Shown: positions 1 to 12,653 of the stretch, one piece after another
Layout of the letters: every line of letters begins with the position of its first letter
Position numbering within the stretch: position 1 is the stretch's first letter
From: Ceratodon purpureus
Lineage: Eukaryota; Streptophyta; Bryopsida; Pseudoditrichales; Ditrichaceae
DNA: 64,000 nt
Direction of reading: 5' to 3'
Assembly (NCBI GenBank): GCA_014871385.1
Contig: CM026433.1
Span: 6,955,585-7,019,584, forward strand
The notes under the pieces: generated by a model
The model's input: the letters and a program-made list of their open reading frames with translations, nothing else
Database searches by the model: none
Told to the model about the DNA's origin: nothing
Program-made: the position numbers and the translations under genes

Positions 1-195
1 ACTAAATGACAATGAATGACATAGTGGTGCAAAATTACTAGTTAGTAAATTTAAGGTAATACTGACAATGAATGAGTAATTCGTACATAATTACTAGCCA
101 GTAAGTTTAAGGCAATAGTGACAATGAATGAGTAAGTGGTATATAATTAGCAGCCATTAAATTCAAAACATTATGACAATGAATGAGAGAGTGGT
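1..195. repeat. Decayed ~56-bp minisatellite, about 4 copies
   Basis: The motif tgacaatgaatga recurs at about 7, 63, 119 and 174, a spacing of 55-56 bp. It is followed each time by related text (agta..., ataattact/ag, ccagtaa/ccatta). Copies are clearly diverged. The array may continue left of the window. Confidence 0.75.
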
Positions 196-1600
196 ACAGT
201 AAGCTGAAATTTGGTGAAACTCCATGCATCCATGAACACATTCATTATCCACCAAATTCAAGTTCCATAATTGTCATCCAAATGACAAATTTCCATCCAT
301 TTTTTCTTTCATGTTATAAAGTTGTGAAGACAACAGAGTAGTGGCCATGGGCTAAAATTAGATGCAACTTAAGGGCAATACTAGTGGTAATACATCTAAC
401 AAATGGTGATATTTGAATAAAATCCAACTAATTTTACAAAAAACAATTAGTAACACTCAATTATTAATTAGGTGTATAATAGACTGGTGTAGTGGTATTT
501 CGTAGTAATTTTCCTTCCGCCACCCTTTCAAAATTCTCAACTTATTCAATTTACATAAAAAAAACACTATTCAAATTGTTTTGATTTCTTTGCCTAATTT
601 TCTTCCCAAAAAAAAATACTCAAAAATTCTCACAATATTTGCAAACTTGCAAAAAGCTGCATATTCCTAATGGTGCTAGTGATGGGCAGGTCCACCTCAA
701 TGAAGGGACATGTGCTGGTACCATATTGCGGCATGAGTGCCGGATATGGGAGTCCTCCCAAATTGTACAGTACAACCCCACTCATGCGTGGGAATGGGAG
801 CGCTACACAACAAAAGGTCCCACTCCCCATGCTCCACCATCATCACACTCTCATCCAACATCCCACTACATTCATCCAAATTCCGTCTCAGCGGACATCT
901 AATCCATCCAACCAGACACTCTGTCCATCTCCAAAACACTCTCCCAAACCCGTCGAATCAACCAAACGGAACCTCATCCCTTAATTCCGTGGATACTTCT
1001 CACCAGAATCTAGGACTCTATTACAGACTGCCGGCTTTGACGTTATGTGACGGTTTTAGGATATCTGATGCGTGACGGGGTTGTACCTGTCCATGAAGCC
1101 ACCAGCTGACGATCCCGCTTCATGAGACTCCAGAACCGTTACCAAACCCAACACCGTTAACTCCATCCGGAGAGATCATCATAAATCATCGCTCCGTACT
1201 TATCATCGCCTTTATGTCAAGTGCCGGCGTATCAATCAAAGCAGCGCACGTTCCATCTCCCGTCACAGAACTCATCCAACTTCGCCCCTCCACTCTTAAA
1301 ACCGTCAGTAAACTCCAAAACCAACACCAAATCCACCACGTAGTAGATAACCGTTCTGTAAAATCTACATAAATCGTAGACACAGACGCTCTTAGGATCA
1401 GTGTTGGGTTTGGATATCTGTCAAGTTAAGCGGATGAATCCCGCAATCCAACTCTAACAGTCACAGAAATCGTCCTCTGTCCAATTGCTACACCCGTAAA
1501 ACCGTCACAAGCGTTAAATCCACTACCCCATCTAACTCGTTGATCGCATCGTGTAATATCTACTCCACGAGTACATATCGCCGCTTCTAGGTTCAGTGAC
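196..1600. other. Intergenic, no gene recognised
   Basis: The first 450 bases are AT-rich. From about 700 the base composition becomes more GC-rich and CpG-containing, as expected near a plant promoter. Several open frames of 65-112 codons occur on both strands, but they overlap each other and resemble no family I know. I see no RNA gene or transposon end here. Confidence 0.5.
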
Positions 1601-2828
1601 GAGGTTTAGTTCTTTGTCTGGACAAGGACGGAGCGCGCGACGTGAGCACAGCGTTCGAGTTCGAATGCGAGGAATCTCGACGCACTGCGAGGACACGCAC
1701 ACTCACAGTACGTGAATTGGCGCATTACTCAATCGCTTCCATCAATGCAGACGCACTGCAAGTTACACGGCAAGAATCGGCTCAAGAATCAGGTCAGGAG
1801 GGCCTTCACTCGCCCGGCTTCACTTCTCTCTTCTACTCAGGGTTTGCATTGTGATCCTGGTTAGCTTAGTTTCGGTATTTGCTTACATGGGTTGGATCGT
1901 TTCGGTCCCTGAATGCGTCGCGCAAGTGGGTTTTCGATTTCCTGGAGGTTTGCGCTCTGAGCTCCTCGGTTTTCTCTCGGTTTCAGGATAATTGCTGGTA
2001 GCGCGCGTGGGTGAAGCTCGGTGCTGTGAATTGGAGGTGAGCTTTGGGAATTTGGTTTGTGAGCTTGTTGAATTTTGTTTCGGTGAGTGGAAGTTTGTCG
2101 TGTTGAGAAACTGGTGGTAATCGGCAGGGTTTATCTGATTTTTTAATGTTTTTTTTTTTTTTTGGTGTTTTTCTGTATGTTTTGTTTGAGTGGGGGTCAT
2201 GGTTGGGACATTCTTGGATGTTTGATTGGATTTTATGTTTGATTTTCTGGTCCGGATAATTGTGGTGCGATTTTTGGTTTGTTGATGTTCTTGGTGTTTA
2301 CTTTTGTGTTTGGGAGGTTCTGGAAGATTCTGGTAGGTGTGGGTTTTTGTTCATTAGGATATTTGTGTGTATGAGGTTTTCCATTGATGTGTGTGTTTGT
2401 TGAGTAGTGGTTTTTATTGCAATGTAGAGGCTTATGTCTGTGTTGATGTGTTCTTCTTGCTGTTGGGAGGTCTACAGGCGAATGTTATTGTTCTTCCGTT
2501 ACTTTCTTTAGTTTGTGAACAACGGTTGACAGCCCTAAACATGTGGTGGAACCTCAACGGTTCTGGTGTACCAGAGGAGCTGATAATGCTGGTGGCAGTT
2601 TTTGGGCTGAGTGTGTGACACATTGGGCCTTTATATTGCCACTAGCATTGTCGTTGAATTGAAGCATATTGTGTTGGATTACATTTTCCCTTTTGTGTCT
2701 TAGAATTTTGTATATCGTGGAGATTAGTTGGTGCAACAAAGATATTCTCAGCTCAAGGACATTGGTACAGATTCTCATGCTTTCTTGACAAGAATTTCTC
2801 CTTAATGGGTTCTTTGTTTTTCCAGGCG
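1600..2828 (+). promoter_or_regulatory. Probable 5' leader and leader intron of the EDM2-like gene
   Basis: A T/G-rich stretch of about 1 kb ends in a pyrimidine-rich tract and acceptor (tttttccag) at 2825, three bases before the probable start codon. This is the usual look of a long intron in the 5' untranslated region. The leader exon itself probably lies around 1600-1900 but its donor cannot be fixed by eye. Confidence 0.4.
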
Positions 2829-5800
2829 ATGGAGGAGATGGAAGAGACAGAGGGAATAAATTTTATTGATGATTTCTTCCTGCTTTCTGACGGTAATCAT
2901 CCCTCGCTGCTTGAGGTGCCCTTTGCCAATGGAAAACTCTCGTGGGAGAGATCGGGATCAGGGACAATACATGTCCATGGCAAGTGTAACGGAGTTTACT
3001 ATGGATCTTTTGAGATTGACAAGTGGAGATTGGAGCTTCCGTCAGAAGGCAAGCCAACGGTCCTGGTTCGTCAAGTGACCGTCAGAAGGCAAGCCAACGG
3101 TCCTGGTTCGAACCATCTCGGTCCTGGTTCGTCAAGTGACCGTCCTGGTGCATGGTTAGCTCATTACCCATTGTACTCCTAAGCTTGACGTAGAGTTTTA
3201 ATTTTATTTAGACTTTATATTGCCAACGAGAACCGACATTGGATGGAGAATGGAGTACATTTTGATGCAGTACTTCAGATTCCTCGAGGGTCTGAGAAAG
3301 TGACTAAGTATGTGCTTGGTGGTTTCTCTTCCAGTCAAATAACTTCCGTCACATTTGCTTGGATGTACCTGATGAGCGATAGAGACCTTAATATTTACAC
3401 CTTGCAAATCTAATTTCAATCTGATCCACTTTTGCTGGCTTCTAGGATGGAACTTCGAAATCCGTGTGACTTTTACTTGGAGACCATGAGAATTGTTTTG
3501 GTGGGAGCTTATTTCTTGACCTTCGCTAAGCAGAGCCCCAATTCAACTAAAGGTGACGTCTGGCGATACTTGCGCAAGGAATGTGGGTAAGCTATGCGAC
3601 TCATTGGATGTGTTAATGTTTTGAGGGTGCCGAGGGTCATGCTATGAACATCAACAGAGACTTCGATGTATCACAAGTAGGGAGTTAGAGAATTGGCGAG
3701 ACTCTGTTAGACGGAGTTACCCTCTTTTCTTTCCTTGGAGATTCAAGAATTTGATGAGTTGAGTTTCTCAAGCTGGGCCTGCGTGGTATCTAAGGAAGTA
3801 TTGAGTGCCCTAATGGGCTTTGGTTGACTAGTTGGATGCCTATTGTGCTTTTAGTTATTATCTTCATTGTAGAAGCTGACTTTATTTAATCTTGTAATTG
3901 CAGTAAATTCAAGCCGAAGCCACATCAGAAAGACCTAATCGAGGCTTTTCTTTTGTGCCGCTCGGTAGTGACTAGTGATCCAATGCTACAGGAATCTCCT
4001 GTGAGTTCAAGCTCACACTCGACCAGTTTTTCACGAAGTTTTTCACTGTAGTCAGCTGGAAATATACACGAGTATTTGCTATTCTTTACTAAGTCTGGGT
4101 TCCTGTTGTGTGTAGATTATACATCAGATTTATCCAAGTTTTTCTACGAAGCGGAAACCACGAGTCGCTCAGGTGGGTGAGGAAGCCAGTCTGAAGCTTC
4201 TAGAGGTATATTTTCTTATTTTCCACATGGAAAATCTTCAATGCTGAATAACAACACGGTCTTTGGTGAAATCAGGGTTCTGACGGGAGCAGGAAGTGGC
4301 TGCATGTGAACAATGAGTGTTCAGCTATTCCAGAAGATCCCACATTTGGAGTACAGAGTTTTGGCAAGCCCGAGCCTAACGTGGAGGCGTTTCCCTCAGC
4401 AGTCCATTCATCTATGGGAAGATCAAGCTCACAATTCACACCAAAGACGCAAAGGTCTGCTGAATATGAAGATTCTCCGCCAGTGGGTCACAGCTTTAGG
4501 GGAAATACAAGATTGCAATTCACCCCAAAGATGCAAAGACCTACTGTCGATGATGTCTACCCTCGAGTAGTTGGTATTTCAAAAGGAGAAACATTCTTGC
4601 CATCGACTCCAACGGCGCATGGACAAGCTGTGTTCGAAGCGCCCCCTACAATAGCCGATTTATTAAAAGGAGGATCGAGCTTGCAATCCACGCCAAAGAC
4701 GCACAGAACTCTTGAGTGTGAAGCTTCCCCTTTAGTGGCTGATATTTTGAGAAGAGAAAAAAACTTGCAATCTCCTCCAAGGTCGCGCAGTCTTAACGAA
4801 TTTACAACAGAGACAGACCCTCCCCTTCCAAAAAGGCATACCACGGAATCGAAGAAGAGGAAACCTGGGAAACCGGGACGTCGAAATTTACACAAAAAAA
4901 GCAAGAGAAGTGGTATAGACAGTGTTGCGGGAGATGATGAGTGGATCGACGAGCCTGACGTGTGCGCGTTTTGTGATGACGGTGTGGAGAAAGGTGACAA
5001 ACTCCTTTGGTGAGTTCCTTACCATCGAATGTCGAGTAAGCTGTTTCTGATATTTACATTTGAGTGGGTATACTCGAAGTTTGGGGGATGCAGCATAGAG
5101 GTCTTGTAATTTATGTCATTAACCCTTTTTCTGTGTGATCATGCAGTTGTGATGGTCCATGCATGCGATCTTTTCATCCAACAATATATTCTGGGAAGCA
5201 AAATAAATGTCCATCTCTTGGCCTGACAACATCAGCTTTCTCTGTGAGCTCACTCACTTTTTGCTGTTCTTTGAAAAACCTATGTTGCAAGAGAAGCTTT
5301 AATTTGTTAATACTATGTATCCTTGAATCCTGTGTGAAGTTTTATGAATCCTGTTGATCGGGTTTTGTGTGTAAGCAATGGTCATTTGGTCAACTAACGA
5401 GCCTCTAGTAATTCGATTAATCGTTTTGTTCAATACCTGTTAGGTTGAGACTTGGATTTGCCCGAATTGTGAAGCTGGGCAGCACCAATGCTTTGCTTGC
5501 GGGAAGCTTGGGAATTCCAACCCGTCAACAGACTCTCAAGAAGTAAGAACCATAGTATTTATCTTCGGATCTATTGTCCCTGGTTGGTCATAAGTTGTTT
5601 TTGTCAAACTTAGGTAGAGGCTTACTCAGTGATTGCATCCTGATTCAGGTATTTGTATGTGGGTCTAAGAAATGCAAGCGTTTCTATCACCCTATGTGTG
5701 TGGCCGAGCTCCTTGTTCCAGACCATCTTGAGCCCAATCTCCTTGTAGCAAAGCAGAAGGACCTTGCTTGCCGCATCCTGTCGAAACCGGAATCGTTTAT

Positions 5801-6740
5801 TTGTCCACTTCATAACTGTGCGAGCTGCAACGTGGAGGAAGACAAGACAGACTCCCGTCTATGCCTCATTAAATGCAGGCGGTGCCCTACTGCATGGCAT
5901 GAGAAGTGCTTGCCAGAGTATGCACCACTTTCGCAACTATGTGGATGTTTCGTGCTAGTTGACAATTTGACATCTCATGCTTACAGGATTTGTCAGAAAC
6001 CATAGTAGTACTGATTGTGCATTGCGGTTGTTGAATCTTTTCAGAGAATGCCGCAGGCAATTGTGGCTACTTGAAGATGGCAAGCATGTTATGTATTGTG
6101 GGTTAGTGTCTCGAACTTTTTCCTTTGGTTTAATCCGCATGTGAGCAGAATCAGCGCTTGAAATTAGATGGTCAATAGATTGTTCGATTATTTACTTCGT
6201 TCGTTTAATCGTGTTCAACTATCGTAATGAAAGCCTCGTTGACTTTCTTTTTTGTGCATGAGCAGACGACACACACTTGACCCGGGGTTGCTGACTCCCA
6301 AGCGGGACCACATTACATTCCCAGCACTCACACCAGTAGGTTGTACATGAACTTTAAGGCTATTGAGTTCGGGTTTTGATTTCTTAAAGTAGTCTACACG
6401 CAATGAGGATGTGGATTCCTCACTTTGTGTTACAGGACGGTAGAATGAGGAGCTCAAAGTTTTCAAGGGTTTTATTATCATTCATAAGGCCATCATCAGG
6501 TTAGAGGAGATCTGTACGACATGTCTTACTAATCATAATTTGAAACAGGTCCTCTTTGTGCTTCCAGAATGATGCCTAACGAAACCCCATCTTTTCTTTT
6601 CAGTGAACCCCGATCTAGGTGGAGAGCCTCACATTCGAAGACCATATCAAACGTGGATTAAAGACATAATCTCAGAGACTTCCAGACTGGTTACCATAGA
6701 ATCAGTAAAGAAGGGAATGGGGATGTTCCAGAACACGTGA
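2829..6740 (+). CDS. EDM2-like PHD-finger protein, C-terminally short
   Basis: Thirteen coding exons fit one frame: 2829-3074, about 3223-3307 (tentative), 3446-3586, 3904-4000, 4116-4205, 4276-5009, 5147-5243, 5444-5542, 5649-5917, 6045-6101, 6266-6335, 6436-6499 and 6604-6740, giving about 725 residues. The start is the ATG just after the acceptor at 2825. The N-terminal part matches the EDM2 pre-PHD region (WRLELP..., METMRIVLV-like segment). Next come a Ser/Pro-rich repeat region, a basic KKRKPGKPGRR nuclear signal, then paired PHD-type zinc clusters: CAFCDDG, CCDGPCMRSFHP, CPNCE, CFACGKLG, CGSKKCKRFYHPMC, CPLHNCASC, CRRCPTAWHEKCLPE, and LLTPKRDHITFP. Arabidopsis EDM2 is a nuclear chromatin reader acting in intronic heterochromatin, alternative polyadenylation and immune-gene control. 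The C-terminal methyltransferase-like half of EDM2 is not found downstream. The last exons are uncertain: an alternative join near 6733 to an exon at about 6857 would run to about 7000. Confidence 0.75.
3041..3141 (+). repeat. 40-bp tandem duplication spanning a splice donor
   Basis: The block at 3041-3080 (gtcagaaggcaagccaacgg...tcaagtgacc) is repeated at 3081-3110, and its 3' half again at about 3120-3141. The copied text includes the end of the first EDM2-like exon and its candidate donor caa|gtgacc, so at least two equivalent donors (3075 and about 3134) exist. Confidence 0.85.
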
Positions 6741-7000
6741 ATGCAGGCAAGTCTCTGGAATCTCAAACTCTCATTTCTTTCATTCTGTTCTGTTTCAATA
6801 AAAGACGTCTATCTCCTATGTACTAAATCTGCTTATACACCCAATCTACTTGCAGGAACAAATCCCAATGTACAAAAAGAACCAACTCGAATGGACGACA
6901 ACTACAAGTGCTGGCCAGGCACTCAAACCTGTTGATGTGTGGGAGCAGCACTCTCCATCATCAGAGTTCCATCACGGAGGAACAAACTTTTCTTCCTAAG

Positions 7001-7494
7001 TGAAGCACTTGGGTCACTATGTTATAAATATATATAGAGAGAGACCCCAAACTCCTACTTGTCAGCTGGCCATTTTACAAGTTAGACACGTTGCAGTAAT
7101 TCTGAAGCTACGCATCATATCAAGTGTACAGTCTATCAAACAGGAACAAAAATTATTTCAGCTACTGTACATTACACATATTATTCACCATGGAACTCAA
7201 GTTTGTGCTCCTCCCGACAACAACTCCCTGAATCCCTTGTCGCAAAATTTCTGTCCAACGTCTTAATCCTTAAGCCATCACCTTGGTTTGTAGTCCAACA
7301 CCTTGGATCCTAATCCAGTTACCTTCACACTTATCAGAGAGTAAATCATAATGAGTAAAACAGTACCAATTAAGATTAAAAACATTTCTAATATGGATCC
7401 TTACAAGTAAAACACTACCAACATGGATAAATGGATAATGCATACACAAGATTAGATTAATCTACTAACAAATACAAAGAACTACAAAGATACA
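7001..7494. other. Intergenic, probable 3' end of the EDM2-like transcript
   Basis: AT-rich sequence without a credible gene. A short (ta/ga) run lies at 7024-7045. Only short open frames occur. Confidence 0.4.
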
Positions 7495-7824
7495 TTTCAA
7501 TAATTCATAAGAAATTCATGATAAATCCTGATTAAAGTTGAAACATGCATTTCAATAATTCGTAAGAAATTCATGATAAATCCTGATTAAAATTGAAACA
7601 TGCATTTCAATAATTCATAAGAAATTCATGATAAATCCTGATTAAAGTTGAAACATGCATTTCAATAATTCATAAGAAATTCATGATAAATCCTGATTAA
7701 AGTTGAAACATGCATTTCAATAATTCATAAGAAATTCATGATAAATCCTGATTAAAGTTGAAACATGCATTTCAATAATTCATAAGAAATTCATGATAAA
7801 TCCTGATTAAAGTTGAAAAATGGA
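7495..7824. repeat. 55-bp minisatellite, six copies
   Basis: Units start at 7495, 7550, 7605, 7660, 7715 and 7770, each opening with tttcaataattcataag (copy 2 reads ttcgtaag). Copies differ by only one or a few bases, except for the last end. Across each join the sequence ttgaaa-catgca-tttcaa forms a short inverted repeat whose centre, catgca, is the RY motif bound by plant B3-domain factors. The array lies 260 bp upstream of the fumarase start codon. Confidence 0.9.
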
Positions 7825-7945
7825 TTTGAGCTTTCCACTCTAAGTTCTATCCGTGGATTAAACTGACGGGAATAGGGTCACCCCGAGGTTTCAGCGACTT
7901 CGACTTCACCGTCCCCCGTCACCGTCACCGTCAGCGACTCCCGGG

Positions 7946-7966
7946 TATACCGGTACATATACCGGT
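7946..7966 (+). promoter_or_regulatory. Direct repeat of tataccggt upstream of fumarase
   Basis: The 9-mer tataccggt occurs at 7946 and 7958, spaced 12 bp. It lies about 120 bp before the fumarase start codon in GC-rich sequence. Each copy holds the palindrome accggt. Regulatory function is a guess from position and repetition. Confidence 0.3.
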
Positions 7967-8086
7967 GCCTCAGCAGCAGCAACAAGAGCTATAGCGTTGG
8001 CTGGAAGGGAATTGCATTCACTTGTGTTTCGCCATCGCCATCGCCATCGCTGCTGCTGCTGGTGCGGGCGGAGGGAGCTTCACGCC

Positions 8087-11000
8087 ATGGCCATCCTCAC
8101 CAAGATGGCGTCCGCCAGGCGCCTGCTGCACTCCCCCTCTGCCTCGGCTGCCGCCTCGCGCGACTTCTCCAAGCTCCTCTTGCGCTCGCTCACCGGCGGG
8201 AGTGGTGGCTTTCGGGAGGAGCGCGACACATTCGGCCCGATTCAGGTCCCTAACGATCGGTACGTGCGGTTTCGTGGTTTTGGATTTCCTGGAGTGGTGT
8301 CGTTGGTGTGATTCTCGGAATTGTGGTTTTTGGTTGAGAATTCGTGGAGGATTGATAGTTGGAGGTTTTTGTGATCGTCGCGAGGATTGGCAATGCGGTT
8401 AGGTTTAGTGATTTCGGTGTTGGATTGCGCTTCTGCGTCGATTTTGTGTCTTGTTAGGCATTGGCGAATTCGTTGCGGATGTGATTGTGTGCTCTGTTTT
8501 TGGAGGAATTGAAATTCTAGCTTGGATGTGTTTGATTTTTTGATTTTTTCTGGTAGGCGTGGTTTGTGGAGCGTTAGTTGACTGCGAGGTTGTGGATTTT
8601 GGTTTCCTTTTAGTGTGGTTCTATAGATTGGCACTCGTGGTGGATTAGGATGGAAGTTGACGTTGCAGCTGCTCTTTATCAGCTGCAGTTTAGCCATTTT
8701 AGCAATCGAATGTGACTTTGTTTTGGCGTTCTATTGATTTTTATTATCTTGATTTTTTGAGGTTTTATGCTAGGTGAGTGCAATTTGTGTAGAGGACTAG
8801 GAATCCAAAAATGCGATTAGAAACCCTAGCTCCTGAGCTGAGTTTTTATTATGTGATTTTGATTGGTTTGGCTGTTTAGAAGTACAGCTCACCAGGGAAT
8901 GATTTGCAGCTTGCGTTCTGCCTTTGTCTCACTGCCACTGGTGTTTGTTTTACCACTTGTTTTTGCACTCGATTACAAAGCCTTGGCATGTAGAGTGTGT
9001 ACCTAATGTTTGTGTTGCTTGTAACTGTGCTGAGCAGCTATTGGGGAGCCCAGACACAGAGGTCTGTACAGAATTTTGAGATCGGAGGCGAGTCAGAGCG
9101 GATGCCGAAGCAACTTATTGAAGCATTTGGCATTCTGAAGAAGTCTGCTGCCATTGTAATGCTCAGCTTGCCTTTCCTTTATCCCTGAAGTTACCGTATG
9201 CAGCCTATAAAATTCTGAATATGTAGAAAGGATTTTTTGATTTTTTGCATTGATTACCACGCATCTTGGATTTTCATCCTGGAAATTCTTAGTGAGAAGC
9301 GCTCTGATCAACATCCTTGGGTTATTCATGAATTTTCTACTGGAAATTCTGGAACTTGCATGAACTTATGAGGGAATTGCTCTACCTGTTACGTGATGAA
9401 ACACATGCAAGTCGTTTAACGACGCATTAGTTTCTACTTTGGATCGTAATCTATGGTTCTTAAGCTTGCTTACTCACAGCAGATCGATTTTCATGGTTGA
9501 GATAGGTGAATATGGAATATGGTTTGGACAAGAAATATGGCGATGCTATTGTAAAGGCGGCGGGAGAAGTAGCTCAAGGAAAGCTGACCGATCATTTTCC
9601 ACTTGTTGTTTGGCAAACTGGCAGTGGCACTCAAACGAACATGAATGCCAATGAGGTATTTGCTCAACTGCTTTGCAATGTTGTTTAGACTGGTTGTTGA
9701 AACTTACATTTATTCTCGACAACTATTTTTCATTGAGTCCAGACATTTCAGGAAGAGCTGTAGTATTTCCCAACCATTTGTTTTGACTTCGTATATGTTG
9801 TTCAGGTTATTGCTAACCGTGCTGGTGAGATTATTGGCATTCCTATCGGGAGCAAGGGTGTCCACCCCAATGATCATGTCAACATGAGTCAGTCTTCAAA
9901 TGATACCTTTCCTACGGTTGGTAGCTATACTTTCGTATTCTCGTTCTGATCGCATGAAAGTTTCACTGCAAATGTCATTGATTTGACGATGTTTAAAGGA
10001 TGTCATTTTCAGTTCCTGCTTTTATTAACCTCTCCTAATTTCGGAAGTAAATAAAATGAATGTCTAATAGCTTTTGTTCTTTGATCAATGCTGAAATGAA
10101 GTTTTCGATCTACAGATGTACGTCGTTTTCGTTTCCTCATATGCTCTGTATCTCTGGAACTGATAAGAATCATGCGAAAGAAGAATTTTCTGTCACAAAA
10201 ATATTAATAGGTCTCATGTGCATTTTAAAGGAGTTGCCTATTAATAACTCTACTTGTGGGATTCCATTGGACTGTTTTTAGGCAATGCACATTGCAGCAG
10301 CAGTTGAGGCCAACGGCAGGCTTATCCCTCATCTGCATGCCCTTCATGAAGCACTGGTCGAAAAGGTAACTATCTTTTATACTGAAGGATGCTGCTGAAA
10401 ATTCTTCGACATTGAGAAACGGAAGAGAGTGTGTAGTGTACGAATTGTGATGATGATGAATGTTCATGTCCAATTGCAGGTCGTCTGCAAGAGACTGGTC
10501 TGAGAACAAGATTTGATTATTAGGTCATGTATCGTTGATAGTGTATGCCATATCACAGAATTAGGATTGTGCAGTGGTTTTTGTTTATCTTCTACACCTC
10601 TGTCCCCTTTGGATGACGATGCATGGACATCGGATGTATTCACATACTGCGACTTGGTCTAAGATAGATTTTAAGATCGTGGCACTGAAACAAATTCTTT
10701 TGCTTGTGGTCATTCCCGTGTTTTTCTTGAGCCCGATTTGCTGTGGTGTAAATAAGCCCGGCTTTGACAGTTTGTCTCTTTGATATTTGACAGCAAAATG
10801 AGTTTGCCGACATCGTTAAGATTGGTCGCACTCACACTCAAGATGCCGTCCCAATCACCCTTGGACAAGTTTTTAGCGCTTACTGCACACAGGTGCGATA
10901 TGGAATAGCTAGGGTTGAGGATACTCTTCCTCGCCTTTATCAGCTGGCACAAGGAGGGACAGCTGTTGGAACTGGTTTGAACACCAAGAAGGGGTTTGAT

Positions 11001-12653
11001 AAGAAGATTGCAGCACAAGTTTCGAAAGAGACGGGATTGCCGTTTGTGACAGCGCCTAACAAGTTTGAGGCATTGGCTGCGCATGACGCTCTTGTAGAAT
11101 GCAGTGGTGCACTTAACACTGTCGCTGTTTCTCTAATGAAAATTGCCAATGATATTCGTTTGTTGGGAAGTGGACCTCGATGCGGACTGCACGAGCTTAT
11201 CCTACCTGAGAATGAGCCTGGCAGCAGTATTATGCCTGGAAAGGTCAATCCCACACAGTGCGAAGCACTAACAATGGTTTGCGCTCAGGTACTTCTTCAC
11301 TAAACTAAAACGGAAGTAGTTTTGGTTTGGCATTAGGTGCTTCTCAGTGTCAGAGTTGTGCTTTATTTGTTTAGTCATGAAGAACTGATGTGGATTGCTC
11401 TCTACTTCAACGTTTTATCACCGTCAGAAACATTGTAGCTGCTTGACTTACACTTAATTTTTTATGCAGGTCATGGGTAACCACACTACCATCACAGTGG
11501 CAGGCTCTAATGGCCACTTTGAATTAAACGTTTACAAGCCGGTCATGATCAACGCCTTGCTACAGGTATTTGTTTCTGTTCGCTGCAGAATATTTACGCG
11601 AAGCAATTTTTCCCCACATGCATTTTCTGCACACATGAGTTACTCTATACTTTTACACATAAGTTGTACGAGTGTAGTGTTTCATACTGACATATTACTG
11701 CATTTCCTCTGGCAGTCAATGATTTTGCTCGGAGACGCCGCAGAGTCTTTCAGAAAGAACTGTGTTGTGGGCATTGAAGCCAATCGTGACCACATCGACG
11801 ACTTGATGCGAAGGGTATGCGAAGCGAATTAAATTTGATTTTGTTGCTAATTTGTGTGTAATTGTCTCTGTGTTAGTGGAATTTTACGTTTTATATGCAT
11901 TCTATCAAACAGATTGGTCATTCGCCAATTGCACAATTTATCTCCCTTTGATATATTCTGATTGATCAATTTGTTGTGGGGTGGCTGATGTGAACTTGCA
12001 GTCTCTTATGCTTGTGACCGCGCTCAACCCTGTAAGCTACTCAAAAACCCTTAAATTTTTATTGCTAGCTGAGTGTTATTGGGCATAATCTGTAATTCTT
12101 CAAGGTGTTCGTATCGTAGAGTGATGGTGTAGTCATGGCCTCTGAATTTGACGTTATTGATATTCTTTTTTTGGGGCAGAAAATCGGGTACGACAAAGCT
12201 GCGGCATGTGCTAAGAAAGCTCACAAGGAAGGAAGCACATTGAAGGCAAGCACTTTACTCTTGTGTTATATGTTCTGCAATTGTGGATGTCTATTATTTG
12301 TATGTTGCTGTTTTTACTGCAGTGCTGTTTTTTTCTGTAGAACCTATGTTCTTGCTGTTGTCAAATTCTAGGAACCATTACTTGACCGCGCTAGTCCTTA
12401 TGATAATGTTACTTCATTCGTATGGTTAGCTAACCTCTCGGAATAATCTCAGTATATCTATCTTAGAAGCTTGTATCTGCTCGTGGTCTACCTATTTTTT
12501 CAAGCACGTGTAGTGCAACAAATATTCATTGAATTTTATGTTAATGTCTTCTTTATGTTTGGTATACAGGAAGCTGCCATGAGTCTCGGCTATCTCACAT
12601 CCGAGGAGTTTGATGAGTGGGTTGACCCTAAGAAAATGTTGGGACCATCGTAG
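8087..12653 (+). CDS. FUM1: Fumarate hydratase class II, mitochondrial
   Basis: Eleven exons join in one frame to 501 residues: 8087-8259, 9038-9155, 9506-9655, 9806-9916, 10282-10365, 10794-11288, 11470-11565, 11716-11814, 12002-12031, 12180-12245 and 12570-12653. The enzyme interconverts fumarate and malate in the citric acid cycle as a tetramer in the mitochondrial matrix. Residues 1 to about 50 are rich in Arg, Ser and Ala with few acidic residues, fitting a transit peptide. Recognisable blocks are [49 protein letters not shown] and the fumarase/aspartase signature [10 protein letters not shown] at about 355-364. Length agrees with plant fumarases (about 490-500). The start at 8087 is the first ATG in the exon frame; a second Met lies seven residues in. 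Intron 10 appears to use a GC donor. I see no disruption, so the gene should be active. Confidence 0.96.
12246..12569 (+). other. GC-AG intron in the fumarase gene
   Basis: The frame requires the exon ending ...GSTLK to join EAAMSLGY. The donor there reads AAG|GCAAGC, the common form of the minor GC donor class. The acceptor is atacag at 12569. No GT donor nearby keeps the frame and the family sequence. Confidence 0.8.
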
